A DNA stretch of 64,000 nt from Siphlonurus alternatus (taxonomy: Eukaryota; Arthropoda; Insecta; Ephemeroptera; Siphlonuridae). The DNA lies in contig OX463784.1 in the NCBI GenBank assembly GCA_949825025.1, forward strand, positions 17,302,124 through 17,366,123, given 5' to 3'. Each line of letters opens with the position of its first letter. Within the stretch, counting starts at the first letter, position 1. Position numbers and translations under genes: made by a program. Positions 33,645 to 54,675 of the stretch are shown here, in pieces. The notes beneath the pieces were generated by a model. That model made no database searches. It saw nothing but the letters and a program-made list of their open reading frames with translations, and was not told the DNA's origin.

Positions 33645-36600
33645 CCTTAAATAAATAAACATAAATACTATATTAATATAGTGTGTGTATACGTCATAGA
33701 AAATTCAAAACTATAACTGCGTATCTTCCTGTGTAATTTGATGAATACATAAAGACCAAAATTGAATCGTATTAAATTTTCAAAAAACCTTGACTGCATC
33801 CCCCCACAAAATTATCACCTAAATGCATTCCTCTGCTCCACCTACGCATGCACACTTCCATATACGTAGTTAGGCCAACAGGACTGTAAAAAAATAAAAG
33901 ATGGTCATTATTTTAATAATTTTATATTTACTAAATGGAAACCTTCGCTCGACCTTGTAGATAATTTAACACGATGCATGCAGGGTAGCAAATGCATTCC
34001 CCACTTTTTTCTACTGATAAAGACGGGTATTTTGTGTGATACCAGCATATCAGCAGGAAGTAGAAAGTCACTAGGTGAAAATTTCAAGAGCAACCAATTA
34101 TTGAAGAAAAAAAAACAAAAAAAAAAAAACGTACGTGACTTCATGTGTATACTTCAATATTTATTATAGGAAGTAAAATTTTAGTTTAAGTGACTTTGCA
34201 AAAATGGACAATATTGATGACATGAGAATTCTATACTTGTAAATTTTATAATAAATTCATTATCTTTATGCTATTGTTCATTACACTTTTTTTTTTTTTT
34301 TACAAGACATACTGCGAATGAGATATTCTCAATACATTTGAATCTGCAGCTGCTAGTATATTTTATGTACCCTCCGAGTTTTAGGTCACACCTTTCTTCA
34401 GACAAAGGATTTCTGATGCAAAGAAATTAGACAAAGTTTCAATTAACTGGCAGGTGCAATTAAAAACATCCAGCTGCTTTATTTATTTTTTTAAAAAAAT
34501 TTAAAGCGAAGTTCCTGCAGTTGAAAGTTTCTTAAAAAAAATGAAGTCGTTATATTTTTCAACCACTTTCAGTCCCACTTCATTGTACTGAACCAGATTA
34601 CTAAATTATGTAAGGGGTCAAAGTGACCAAAAAACAAAAGACCCAAAAGTGGCAATTGGTGGAGTAACTATTTTCACCCTTACTTTTTATCCATGAAAAG
34701 AGTCATCACGGTTCTGTAAACATTTAAATCAATTCCTAACGACGAGCTGGTTCCATTGGGGTGTCTGCTGAATATTCTATGATAAATGCATCCTTGGAAA
34801 ATAATAGGGTGGTAATTTTCTTTATAGAAGTTTGTGTATATTATACTGTATTAAAAATTCATGCAATATTTGCAGTTCTATTGACACGTATAGATATTTA
34901 TGAACTTTATGACTTTGAAGAAATTAATTGTAAAAATATTGCGTAGTTTTGTATTACAAAGTAACATCATTGTATGAAAATATCCTACCCTTTTGAAAAA
35001 AACGAGTTTCACAATCGATTCGTGTTTTTATGGACTTTAGATTGTTCTGTCTCTTTTTATCGTTTTTTTTTTTTTTTCCTGTGTAATGTGTTTGTTTTTC
35101 GTTTATAATGTAATATTTTGTAACTTTTCTTCTGACGTGATAATACATTGCAAGTACTCTTTAGAAGTAAATATTTTCATACAATGTTGCAGACCTTAGA
35201 CAACAACTTTGATGATAAGACGAGAAGAACGAAAGATATATTACATTAGTTACGATAAACGTCGTTTTCTATACCATTTTCGTACAATTTTCCTTGTTAT
35301 TGGATTGGAAAATAGTCTTTATGTACAGTCATTCTTGATTTTTAAGGTATATAGCATTCTAGTTCTACGAGGGGGAGAAATCTCCAGAGGGGAGAGAAAC
35401 TCTCAAGAAGGGTTCCAAAACCAACTGCGTTTCGGAGGTTGCATATAAACTAGAGGTGGACAAAAATAATCAATAACAGGAAAATTGCATTCAGAATATA
35501 GTTTTTTCTAAAAAAATTTAACTGTACAAGTCTAAAGCTTCATTATAAGTAGTAGTATAAATATAAATAGAAATATTTTGTACTATCTCACTTGTTGCTA
35601 TGCAAACTTAAAATTGTGTTTTTGATTTAAACCATCTAAAATAGGCTAAAACTCGTTCAATTGTTCCATTCTTAATTCATGAACATTTATTAGAGGAGCT
35701 ATAGCCTGTAAGGTTGCAAAAAGTTATGCCAATTTTATTTTAAAAACACATTAAATTTAGGGGTATTTACTGCATTTTTCTGTAGTTGCATCTAGAGCCA
35801 AAAGAGAATATTCTAGAGAGTCAAAACAAAAAATGTTGACGTATATATACTATACTTCCATATTAACTTTCGACTAATATTGGTATTTGGTTCAGTTTAC
35901 ATGACATAACCAAAGATCTTTTTTCCATGAAACCTGCCTAACAAAGGTCATCAACATCTGTTACCATACAAATCTTACAGTAAAATAACAAAGAAATTAG
36001 ATAATTTATATAAAATTATGTGGAAAATATGATACATTACCACTCTAACATCAGTAATGCAATCTCTTTGATTTGTACTGCAGTGAAGGCAAAAGATTGA
36101 GGATGGTTAGGGCGTTGTTAGGGGAATCTTTTTACTGCTGCGGAGTTGAGTTTTTTTTTAAACTTTCTTGCCTTGGCTATGGATAAAAGTTTTTCTTTTC
36201 TTTGGTCTTTCTCAAGTTGAAGCCTTGTATAAAGAAAATGCTTTATCTCTTTCGTACCAAAAACTTTGTTCTCTTTTTATACACTGTTGTTTTTATTACG
36301 TGTTTTATATTTTATACGTTGCAAAAATTGCAAACGTAAACGTTTTTTTAATATTATTTTTATGATTACAAAGTGTCTGTTGTACTTTATCCATAAAAAA
36401 GTGAGAACTTTTACTTTTTTGTATTTTTCTCAGACGAAACTGTATAGTATGAATTTTTATAAATTTGGTTATTACTCTCAAAATTTGTTACAATAAATGT
36501 AAAAGTATAGAAGCTTTTACTAGAAATTTTACCCTTATAACATAAAACGAGTAATTCACGACTACAGGCTTTTTATACTGTATATAAAGTTTTTGCCTTG

Positions 36601-39600
36601 CGTATTGAAATATCGCTTGAGGGTTTTTATTCTTTACAAATTCCAAGTTGTTTATATATTCGTATTGAAAAGCGAAAGGGAAATATGAGATAAAGGTAGT
36701 ATAAGGGGAGATTTGTATAAATAAGTAATGAAAAGTGAACGTGTTTTATATATAACTGGAATTACGGGACTTGTTAATAATCTAAAACGTAAACAATTTA
36801 AGCTAGTCGACATAATAAATATTAATAAACTTATTTATAATTAGATCATATTATTTATAAAAATTAACATATACACTGAAGAAATAATGACCATGAAGCT
36901 ATAAACTAATTAAAATACCTAGTATAATTAACGCGATAATTGTCGTTTTAAGTAAATATATTATATTTATCAACTTAGTAGCGATAAAATCACATGCACG
37001 TTTAATTATTTACCTACATACGGTATAACGGTAGAAACTACCCTGAATTTTGAAAACATGGTGTGTTGCTTATAAAAAAAAAAAAATAATAATAATTTTT
37101 ACTTGCATTTTTTTTTTTTTTATTATTATTCGATAAAGGCATTGCATTGCTTTTTAAAATAATACTGCATACGCCATCATCGGAGGTAGAGTGAACTAAA
37201 TTTAATTTATTTTAAATAAAAATCTGCCATAAGATTCGACCGTCTTATACGATCCTTTGATAAAAAAAAATTGTTATACATTAATTTAAGCTTATTAAAA
37301 AACTTTTCATTTTAAATTATCCAATTAATTATTATATAATAATTTTCCCATATCAAAAGGAAGAGGCGTCAAGTTATTAGAAGTTGAGACGTAGTTGTTG
37401 AGAGCGCGCGGAAGTGAAGAGGTAATATCGTATTATTATTGTAGTCTGGACGCGTACCAAAAAGCGCTTTACTGCAGCCATGTCTCTTCTTGTTGTTGGA
37501 GAGAAGATGATGCTCAACACATTGCAAGTGTGTGTGTGAAGGAAAACTGAAACCAAGAGTGTTTGAAATTGAAGGTTGCGTTATTAAAATTTGCTGTCAA
37601 AGAAGAATTTTGAGCTGAGAAAAATTATATAAATTAGCTGAAAATTGTAATGGAAAATTAGTTTAATTAGTATAATAATTTTTCTTTTTTAATGAATAGT
37701 TTATAAATAATACATGAATATATTTATAAGTAAATTAATTGATAAGAGATGTTGTAATGTTTATAATAATTACGGTAAATTATTATTTTGAAAAAGGATT
37801 CACTTATATAATAAATGTCACACTTTTTGTTGCCTATTTCTCAATTATATAAATATTTAATTTCTGTGTATGGATTTTAATTTAATTTTTATATAAATAA
37901 AACATCATATATTCATGATTATTATTACTATTATTCCACAGAAATTATAGCTGTCACAGTTGAAAAACAACAACATAGTAAGCAATTTTGGTCACATAAT
38001 TTATTCGTCATACACATGATAAATAATCCACACGTATTTTTAAATTATATAATGAAAGGATGAAAGGAGTGGTTGCAGAGTTACCTCTTTTTGTTCTGCC
38101 TGTCTTGGATGCTGCAGATGTTTACCGCCCTATTACGTCGCAAAAGTTCCTTTTCACCAACGATTTCGCATGTACATTATACAAAAGGAGGTACATTTTT
38201 TGCCATTATGCATGTCTACTTGACTGCATACATTTTAAAAAAGCAAAACTTCTTATAACTACGACGTTCTTAAAATAATAATAATGTATAAATATTAAAA
38301 AAATTAGGTACCAACAAAAGCTATATATACTACGTATAAGGCTCATATTTCATGTAATGTATTTGTACGGCTTCGTGTAGTTTTTTTTTGCATCCTGAGG
38401 GGATTATAATAAATAGCAGATGCTTTTTTAAAAAAAAAAATGCTTGGTCCTATCTACTTTAAAAAAATTTAAACTACGACGTCAGTACTGTGCTACGTCG
38501 TAGTATTTTAAAAGGCATTCCAAAATTTTACATTGTTTTCAGTTTGATATGTATCTTGATATGGTATAGTATAAAATTGCGTGTGGCAGACGCTGCTATT
38601 TTAGTATTTTATACGTCGTTATTATTTTACGTCGTAACGAAATTCCATAGTTTTTAAAATATTAGAAATGTAAATTTTATGTATTTATGAGAGTCAAGTA
38701 CTAAAATATATTATAATACTGTATATTGTAAATATAAAGTTATAAAGTAGGAATTTACTGTCGAAACACGCACAAAATCTCACTTACAAATTTATATAAA
38801 TTTAACTTTATTTTTATTAAATTTGTTTCTTTTAGCTCTATTGCCACTCCATGCATATGCATTGTAATTTTAAGTGCATTGGCTATAAATTTCATAAGAA
38901 TTATATAATTATAACGACTCAGTATCTCAGCTTAAACTTTTGATTTATTAGGAATTTTGTCATTTTTACTAAAATATTTCTGTAGCAAAATCCTGCTATT
39001 AAAAAGTATTATTTTTCTCATATTTTAAAACTTTTTTTTTTGTTTTGTTTTTTTTTTTTTTGCAGTTATAACCAGTAAGCTTATGGCACTTAATTCTATA
39101 ATCCCTCTGCTAAAAATAAAAGAAATATACATAAACAGAATAGCAATCGCAGTAAAATACAAATAGTATACCTATTATTATGGAATGGAGAAGTCCAAAG
39201 TTACGATATGTTTGCTAAAACAGAGAAGAGGGCAAGCAAACAAAAATAAAAATATATCTAGAGCTTAAAATAATATCATAGGCCCTTCTGCAATCTTTTT
39301 GTCCCAATTTTTTTTTTTTTTTTTTAGTTTCATACAACAGAGAATCCCTTTATAACCATTGGGTCCAGAGTTCATCTCCCAAAGCTATCGTAAACCTTGC
39401 TAGATGTATAAAAAGGGAAGTTGAGAAACTTTTGAATTTTACAGCACCATAGAAAACTGTTGCTGAAATTAAAAAAAAAAAAAACAGTCTTGAGCATTGA
39501 CTGATCGAATATCTTGCTACCTGCAATCACCTGTGTGTACCGGGAGATTTAGTTTAGGTGTTCAACCCTCCCTAGAGATCTTGACAATTATTGATGATGG

Positions 39601-42600
39601 TTTGCTTTACTCCTACAGTAAAATTAGTTCAATAACCTCGCCGGAAGTAGGAAAATTGTGGCTATTTTATTCGTAATTCAGTCTTAAAATTTTGCAGTAG
39701 TAGTACCGACTTATGTGGAAAATAGTAACGCCAAATTACGACAAAAACTCTAAATTTCCGGCTTCTTCCGAAGGGAACGTTATATAAATTTGAATATATC
39801 TCTTTGTATACAAAATAATAAGCTGTATTGCGCCGTAGTAAGCACAGTGTGGTAAAGTAGGAATGCTGCTGCTACATCTCAAGGTCACCCTCATCCCTCT
39901 TTTTCTCTTGTGCTGAGTAAGCTGCTAAGCTCAATGCAGTCCTCAGACAAGACCAATCTATGTGTATATGAAAAGGTACAGTCATTTTCAAAACTGTATC
40001 ATGTCACATGATGTGAGTCGTGTGAAGATGAAGATGACCTCATTTATATGCATATCAAAAGACCATTATATTTATATAAAGTAAATACAGTATAATATTT
40101 ATACTATATATATATCAGTACCCACTTCAGAATAAAATGATTTGTAAATATTCCGAAGTTTTAAGTCAGCCTGCAAAAGTTGTTGATATGCAACTGTTTA
40201 AGCTTTCATGTAACGCGGTTTGCAGCATTTAAGGTGCAAAAAATTTCAGTGGTTGAGAAACTGTGCTTATTGGTAAAAGTTACGTCTGGCATTTTGACAA
40301 TGAGAGTTTTTCCGGGTACGTTAATTAAGCTGATAGGCATAATTATTAAAATTCCACATGTGTAAGCGTAGTTTGAGAGATCTGGTAGATTGATTTAAAA
40401 GTCTGCTACATTAAAAATAGTTTGTTTGTTTTCATAAAACTTCAACACCCTGCAAAATGTGACTGATGATTAAACGTATTTTAGGAAATGCTATCTCAGT
40501 GTATATTATATTTTTTTAAAAGGTCAGACAGTCTACAGTTCTACACTTATTTTTATATGAACACCATTTTTATCACTTCTACTTCAATGCGCATTAGTAA
40601 CAGCTACAGTTATAAACAAAAAAGTTAGTTTAAAATAAAAAATAATAAACATTAAAAAATTCAGGTTCATTAATTTTGAAAAGTATAGTATTAGTTTAAC
40701 ATGAAGTCTCGTGACACCTCAAGTCTGTGCCTGGCTTTGTGTGTACTGAACAAGTTTCTGATGTAATTCAGAGCTGAGCTTGCTTTGCATACTACGCAGT
40801 TTTGTTCCTACTCGTGATATTGCGGCCGGTGCCTTGATCTCCCCTTCTACAAAATCCTCCTCTCGTGTGGTGACTCCCTCCCTTCCTTCTTCGATTTAGT
40901 GACGTCATAATTTATATATCCCCCTCCTTCCTCCACTTGATTCTCCCCTCTCTCTTCAAGCTTCTATTAAATCGTTTTGTTTTGGTTCCCTTTATCACAA
41001 TTTAGTTTAAAGTATTTTTATCGAAAATAAAAGTTGTCAGTAACTTTTTTTTTTTTTTTTTAAAGATAAACAACTTTATTTTCAGCTTATGTTGATGTGA
41101 ATTTTGTTGTCACGTGATTAATATACAAGAATACTCTTTGTTGACAATTTGTTTCATTATATTACATGTAAGCATGTTAGCACAACATGCAGTATTTCTT
41201 TATACAGGAAAATGCTTTCAATGTTAAAATTCTGCTACGCTTTAGAATTTTAGCATAAAAATTTGAATTTCAGCATTTTATCAACAAATAATATCCGTTC
41301 GATTTGTAATGAGTCAGTTTAACTACATAATTTAAATGCTTATTATTAACACAGCCATGCACAGCTATCATTATAGGAGTCAATGGCAGTGAAATTATTA
41401 TAGATACATTAATATAGAATATATGAATAAAATATTAAGGCCGATGCATATTTGAATTAATAAAATTAAAGTATTTATGAATCAAAACGTGGGGTTATAT
41501 GTGATTTGACAGGAAACCAAAAAGGTGTTATTTTGTTCAATGTGTTGTAACAAATTATATTAGTTAATAAGGAATGCATACGTTTGCCAAATTTTGCTAA
41601 CTCAATGGCTTTAAAGTATCTAAATATAGTTTCTTGATATCATGAATTAATTGTCTTACATAAGACATTGACACCTTTAAATTTTAAACAGGCTCTTCCT
41701 CTCTTTTTTTTTTATATAACTATCTGCGTAGTTTAACTGAAGTTTATTGTACTTAAACTGTTACACATTCAGTTTTATTTGCTAAGATAAACTGATCTTA
41801 TTTCAAACCGTGTTTAATGTTATCTTCTTCATAATATTTACCTTCAGAAAGTTTTTTTTTTCTTTGTCTTATATTGACTTAATCATACAAAAAAAGGGGT
41901 GTATTCTTTAGTAACATCGTAATATGTTTTTATACTGCATAAACTGTAGTAAAATTTTGCTTCAAGGCGTTTTTTACAATAAAAATAATTAATTTTGAAT
42001 TTCATATTGTAAAACACATTAAAATATTGCGCATTATAACTTAGCCTGAGGCACATTATCGCATGATATATTATAAAGAGTTATTTCTATTTTTTTTTTT
42101 TAATAATATATATATAAGGTCGTGAATTGTCTGCTATTGTATATAAAAATAAACTTTCAAGAATACGATATGCAGCTTATTATTTCGTGAATGCAATCTG
42201 TTCGTAATCTATACATAGGGTGCACACAACATATATAAACAAATATATATATACTCATTGATGTTGACATGCAATGCAGACAAAATAAATATATCTGCAT
42301 GCAAAGATGGTAAATAATGAATATAATCCATACCTTGTGCGTTGTCTGCATATTGCCCATGAACCTGAACTCTTGGTGCATTGCATTGTCATTAACTCCA
42401 TATGTTTACATACACCTTATTAACTCAAATAAAACAATGATATTATTGCAGTAACTTTGAAAAATGACCTTGCTGTACATATGTAGCTTAAAGTTTATTC
42501 AATTTTTTTGAACACAGTACTATATATTTAAAACAAAATAATTGTACAGAATATTTTTTTAATCCATTAAAATTTTAAGTGTTAATTGCTTATATTCATT

Positions 42601-44107
42601 TGTTTACGTTTTATTTCCTTTCTATAAATAGTTATAATAAGTTGTCAAGGTTAACCACAACATAAAATGTAATAATTACCATAAATTATCACAGTTAAAT
42701 AATGATACTCATACAAGAATAACCTTACTGTATAAAACAAACGAACACTGAGTTGTAATTGACAATAAAATAAAAATATTGACAAAAAAAAAAAAGTTAA
42801 TTTTGACCAAATATATAGTAATTTGCGCACCGTTTCACAAGACTTGCAAATTTATTTACAATATGACAGAACGCGTTTTATTTTTCTCAATAAGTAAAAT
42901 TTATAACTTAGCTTTGACATTAAAATTGCAACTTGTAATATTATAATATTCATATATGATATATATATGGATCATATATGATATAACCAAGGACTTTTAA
43001 TAACCTTTTTTAATTTAGTTTCACGATAACCGAATAAGAAATATTACAGCTGATGAAATATTAATGTAAAGTTATGAAAATCAGTATTGCATCACTTTGA
43101 TCAAAATATTATCTTCATCCGTCTACGACTGATAAGACATAAAAAATATGAATTACTTTTTTAAATTCTGATGCAATTTTTTACGTTTATTATACAACGT
43201 ACGAGTTGTGACTCGATTTTTCTCGTCTTATCTTTAGACGACAAAATCTTTGTGGTTGCTATTTACGTCGCAATGTTGTAAGCCTTGATGATTTCCGGTC
43301 TTATTACGATAATAATGGTCTGTGGTCCATATGGTTAATATTATTAATTGTGTTATCAGCTTGCTTATGCGGCTCAAAACATGATGCTTTTTTGTTGTTA
43401 GGGCTTTCTCACATATAATATATAGAATCGCATGATTTCGCAGCGTATGATAAAAAAAATCAGGTGTTAATTAAGGTGCAATTAATTACTCAGGTGTACG
43501 CGCGCACACAGCTTCGTTTCGTATCGCATGACATCGTATATTTCTCATTTAGAACTTGTTCTAAATTTTTATCATACGATACCATACGATGCGATACCAA
43601 GGCAGTGTGCTACCCCCCTTATAAGATTTTTTTTTTTAATTAAAGTTTAAAACTATACAATATATGATGTTGGCATGAAAGGAGTTTGGTCACAATTGCC
43701 TTATAATTTCTGACAGATATTTTTTTTAAATTATGCTTCGAATCTGGTTTCAAATTCGTCGACCTAAGGCCTATAGGCAATATATTATATAGAGACGCTA
43801 AATGTTATTTATTGCATGCATGGTGAAATATCAGAGGGAAAAATTGGTCAGGGGCAGTAGATGAAGAGAATTTAAAATAGTTGAAAAAAGTCACACCGTA
43901 TTTATTTTGTCCATCTGGGGGGATTTAACCCCCAAAAAACTCCTGTGATTGCTTCTCTTATACAGTCTGTATAAGGGAAGCAGCCACAGTGCCTTTTAAA
44001 TTTTTAAATTCCTATCACAACCCAAGACATTATATTGTGTTGAGAAATATTGTGGCATTTATTGTGGAATTTTGTCAAAAGGTTTCAGTAAAATTATTAA
44101 TAATATG
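33645..44107. other. Long AT-rich region without a supported gene
   Basis: About 10.5 kb. I see no exon with coding composition and matching splice sites; open frames of 60-80 codons have random AT-rich composition. Local points: a promoter-like GCGCGCGGAAGTG patch at about 37405-37425, a short palindrome ACTACGACGTC...TACGTCGTAGT near 38472-38509, a pyrimidine-rich stretch with TGACGTCA near 40840-40960, and imperfect inverted ATCGTATG-type motifs at about 43515-43600. If the 12246 exon belongs to MNK, this is its first intron. Confidence 0.5.
43945..43993. repeat. Short imperfect hairpin
   Basis: GATTGCTTCTCTTATACAG and TGTATAAGGGAAGCAGC flank a two-base loop, giving a stem of about 20 bp with few mismatches. 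Too little context to call it a small RNA precursor; it may be an element end. Confidence 0.5.
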
Positions 44108-44111
44108 TTAA

Positions 44112-44460
44112 GGGTAAGGTAACGCCACCAATGTTAAAAAAAAATCCCTCACACAAAAATTCTGAAAAAAATTTAAAATGTTCACCTCTACACCCCCTAT
44201 CAGTAGCTAAAATATCAGGTATACAAATTCGATCTAGTTTTTGAGTTATGAATTTTTAAAGTTGACTAATTTAACATGGGATTTCCATTTCTCCATGTTA
44301 AAGTAGTCAACTTTAAAAATTCATAACTCAAAAACTAGATCGAATTTGTATACCTGATATTTTAGCTACTGATAGGGGGTGTAGAGGAGAACATTTTAAA
44401 TTTTTTCAGAATTTTTGTGTGAGGGATTTTTTTTAACATTGGTGGCGTTACCTTATACCC
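44112..44460. mobile_element. TTAA-flanked palindromic MITE (2 of 3)
   Basis: Exact TTAA on both sides (44108-44111 and 44461-44464). Arms starting GGGTAAGGTAACGCCACC are nearly perfect inverted copies over about 165 bp each, meeting at the palindrome around CATGGGATTTCCATTTCTCCATG. 349 bp with no coding capacity. Confidence 0.9.
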
Positions 44461-44464
44461 TTAA

Positions 44465-46989
44465 AGCAGATTGATTGCAGTTCTGTTATTTTTTTATAGA
44501 CGGAAAGTTGTTATTTTGTCATATTTATTTATATTTAATGTAAACCGATTCAAAGACGTTACATAATTTTTAATGTGTTTATTTATTTAACTAAAAAAAA
44601 TCACTCCATATATAGAAACCAGAAACCCCATTGAATTCTTAAGTTATTGAGATTCTTTTAAGATATATTTCCAAGTTATATTACACCAAAGATTTTGCAT
44701 ACTTTCATATTTGGCAGATTGGCACACAAAAAATAGCCAAAATATCGAAAAAATATTAAATAAATTTTACTAAACTGTATTTACTCACGCTGACATAAAA
44801 AGCTATCGGTCCATTTAAATGATCAATAGAAAATTATATAATTTTAAAAATAACTATGTCAAGGACTTTTATAATGTGAATAGGTGTTAGTATTTGTCAT
44901 ACTCTGCATTATGACCCTGACAAAACGTCTCTGAATTTGTATTTAATTTAGCATTGCAGCTGATGGACTTCAAAATCTCAGACTGATGAAATATTTTTAC
45001 TTTTGAACTCTTTCCTATATACTGAAATTTATCGTATTTAAGATATTATTTTATTTTGGAAGTATATAATATATACTTAAACATAATAAATTTTCCACTT
45101 TGATTGGTTTAATTTCTCTAACCTTGAATCTTGCTTGTAATACAGAATTAAAGTACAAAAAAAAAACGTCAGTCTTTTGTTGCATTGAATTATTAATACA
45201 CCTCTAAACAAACTGAATGTTTTAACTCTTTTTTTAATGTTTTATTCATGAATCTCTTACACTGCAAAACTGATGTAGTTATATTCGTAAATGCATAAAC
45301 TGTAAACCACTGTAAACTGGTTCCTGATTTTTATCTGATTATATTTTTACAAAGAGACCTGATCTCTCCTTTTTTCTCCAACAAATCCTTCTACAAATCA
45401 GGCATGAGTAACGTTCCTGTTGTTCTGAATTGTATATAAAAAAATATACTATTAAAATTGTATTAGGCATGAAACAATAAAACTCCAGTGAGATCTAGAC
45501 AGAATTCATTTTATTTATCCCTTTGTATGTATCAAGGGTGTTGAACAATTGTTATCAAATTATTTGCATGGAAGGTTCTAGAACGAATTTCTCCCCTTAT
45601 CTCACCACCTGTGGTACCTACCTCACATTACGTTGACTTAGAGGGGGTACCAACTAGTCTCTTCTAGAATTGATGGGATGGAAGGGGTGCGAGGAAACAC
45701 CTATTTTTAACATGGATCGGAGTGATCATGTATTTCGATTATAAATTATTTAAGACTGCATTTTTATTCTTATACCTATAAAAATGGTGCAGTTACTCCC
45801 GTTGTGTTTTGTGTACTGTACATTCAAAACAGATTTTTTTTTTTTATTTTATGATTCAATCTCAAGATATGCATGGACATATAAGTGCTATAAATCTGTG
45901 CTAAATAGCATTGTAAATACCCCCCTACTGCATAGTGTATATTATAAAATCTAAAAAAACGCCTACGTTTGTCTTGTCAATGATTTCTCAATCATATTCT
46001 TTTCACAGCATCAACGCATGTCTATTAATTATCGTTACATACGTGACTTGATCCACGACTGTTTTTCTAATTTTATAACAAAAGAAATATTTATTTAAAA
46101 AAAATGAAAATAAGGGCAAGGGTCCTTTTTTTTTTCTCATTTTATTTTTTTGATATTTTTAGCACATTTGGCATTATACCAAAAGAGTTAAATAGCCTCT
46201 AAAGAGGTCTTGTTTTAAGTGCTGTACATCACGTACGCATGTATGTACATGTATGTGAATATTTTGTTTGTAATTATTATTTGCTCACTCATGTCATATG
46301 ATGTCTGATGACCTCGATGTGTTATATAGCTTTTACTTTAGTCCATAGGCTATATGAGATCTAGAGAGAGAGAGAGAGAAGGTCGTTGACTTAGTATAAT
46401 AATATGAAAGACAAACCTATATTGAATATTCTAATAATGTTATTATACAATGTTTAGATTTAGGACACACTATTATGTTGTTTTTTTTTTTTTTTATATA
46501 AATGAAAGTTCTTTATTTTATTTCTTCTGGCTAAATGTTTTTTATTAGTAATGATTAGATTGTATTTTGAATGATTAATTTGGTATTTTTGAAAGTATAA
46601 TAATTTTAACGATTTTTTAAGTGGTTTTTAAATTATCTCTTGGTTTCATTGATACATTTCAAGCATAAAAATAATTTTTCATTGAATTTTTGTCATAAAA
46701 GATCATAACTCCATTTAGAATTAATTACCTAATAATTATTACCTAATTATTCTTTTGGTATATTAATTATATTATCACTTACTGCAATGTATTGTCAGGT
46801 ATATTAATATATAAATAATATACCAGTGTTATATAACGCGATTACTGATATCAAAGAATATAAATATATAGAAGTAATAATATATAAAACACTAATACAC
46901 ATTATCATTACTTATAGTTGTATAATGCATGAGGTTTTGTTTGCTTAGAATTACATAAATGACATTAAATTGTATTTAAAAAAATGTTA
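44465..46989. other. AT-rich DNA, nothing recognised
   Basis: No supported exon. It includes a (GA)n run at about 46363-46379 and several T runs. Confidence 0.45.
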
Positions 46990-47141
46990 ATAGTTCTGTT
47001 CGTAAATACACAATAAAAATTAAATAATCTATTATTATTGATGAACCCTTTATACGTAGAACATTTAAAGGATCATCAATAATAATCATCGATCATTTCT
47101 GATTGTGTATATAATATAATATTTTTTACGAACAGACCTAT
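46990..47141. mobile_element. Short TA-flanked palindromic MITE
   Basis: ATAGTTCTGTTCGTAAATAC on the left and the inverse of TTTTACGAACAGACCTAT on the right, each bordered by TA. Inner arms ATTATTATTGATGA pair with TCATCAATAATAAT. 152 bp. Confidence 0.7.
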
Positions 47142-47814
47142 TATTTATTTACAATTTTGTTTATAACATTTTAAATATTAAATTATTTGTTTGTAAATAC
47201 AAAGTTTGAAGTTATGTATTTTAAAAGCAACAAAAACATAAAACAAGGAGGTATAAAAAGTTGAGTCAAAATCAGGATACTATAAAACATTTTATTATGT
47301 CAATTAAATCTCATATCAACATAATAATTACGTTGATCGCTTCTAGTATAGTTTTCTAGTAAAAACAGGTTTTTCTTCTTCTTTTTTTTTTTTTTTTGGC
47401 CAGGAGAGAAGGATGTATGTGACTCCTAGTTTTTTTTTTTTTACTCTTTATTTATTTAAAAATCTCAGACGAAAATGTTTACAAAAGTTTTAAACGGAAA
47501 CTAGACATATCTAGAAATCTTATCTATATGTGTGTAAATTAAATTACAGTAATTTGTTTTTCATATAAGACTTCTAGAATATTCTAGAATATTACCTTTT
47601 AATTTGATATTTATCATTTATCAGCAGGTTTGCGTGTATTGCTATATATTTCATATTGCAATTCAGACCTTAAATATAACTTTATGATGTTAAATTATAT
47701 AAAATTGAGCTTTATGTTTGTATTTCCACTGCGCATGATGTTTTTAACAGGAAAGTAGGGGAAGTTGATAAAAAAAAAACATTGGCTACGTGACGGTAGA
47801 GAAGGAGTAGAGGG
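47142..47814. other. AT-rich DNA upstream of MNK, nothing recognised
   Basis: Poly-T runs near 47380 and 47430. No gene seen. Confidence 0.4.
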
Positions 47815-48041
47815 GAGGGGAATATAACCGGCTTGCAGTAGATGCATAGTTAGCAGTCGGCCGCGAAAGAGAAGAGGAGTCTAGGGTCTAAAACCAAAAG
47901 CCGCAAGCCGGTGTTTGGGTGGTAGACAGGGCCTAGTCCCTCTAGAATAAGTTTGACATCAAGAAGAAAGAAATAGTAGTGTGATTAAATTGTGTTGTTA
48001 TCAGAGTGCTGCTGTTTTTTTGAATTTTTCTAATATCAAAT
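47815..48041 (+). promoter_or_regulatory. Putative promoter and 5' untranslated region of MNK
   Basis: A GC-richer island (GGAGGGGAATATAACCGG, then GTCGGCCGCG and GCCGCAAGCCGG) interrupts AT-rich DNA just before the first MNK coding exon. AATATAA at 47821-47827 lies about 30 bp before a CAGT-type initiator near 47854, a plausible TATA/Inr spacing. The 5' UTR would be about 190 nt, with no ATG between it and the start at 48042 apart from one in the island. Transcription start not proven. Confidence 0.4.
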
Positions 48042-54429
<6,388 letters not shown>

Positions 54430-54636
54430 CTGACTGATCATCACATACCATAACAACAACAACGTAAATATTGGAGAGAGGGGTTAATCTTGATAATATT
54501 AACTTCTAGTTTTTACATATAGGTATTATTAATATTTTTGAAGGTGAAAAAAAAAAAGAAATACATATATCATTTAAAACAAATATCTTTGGTTAGTAGA
54601 ATAAATAATAATGAGACTAGGAAGTCTTTTATGTCA

Positions 54637-54675
<39 letters not shown>

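Noticed and set aside
37480..37540. Alternative MNK start exon (ATG at about 37480)
   Set aside because: The short frame reaches a stop after a GTGTGTG run. The only possible donor is phase 0, which would shift MNK exon 2 out of frame.
38060..38278. Two overlapping 60-70 codon frames with some coding-like composition
   Set aside because: Two frames of the same strand are open at once, there are no matching splice sites, and no family is recognisable.
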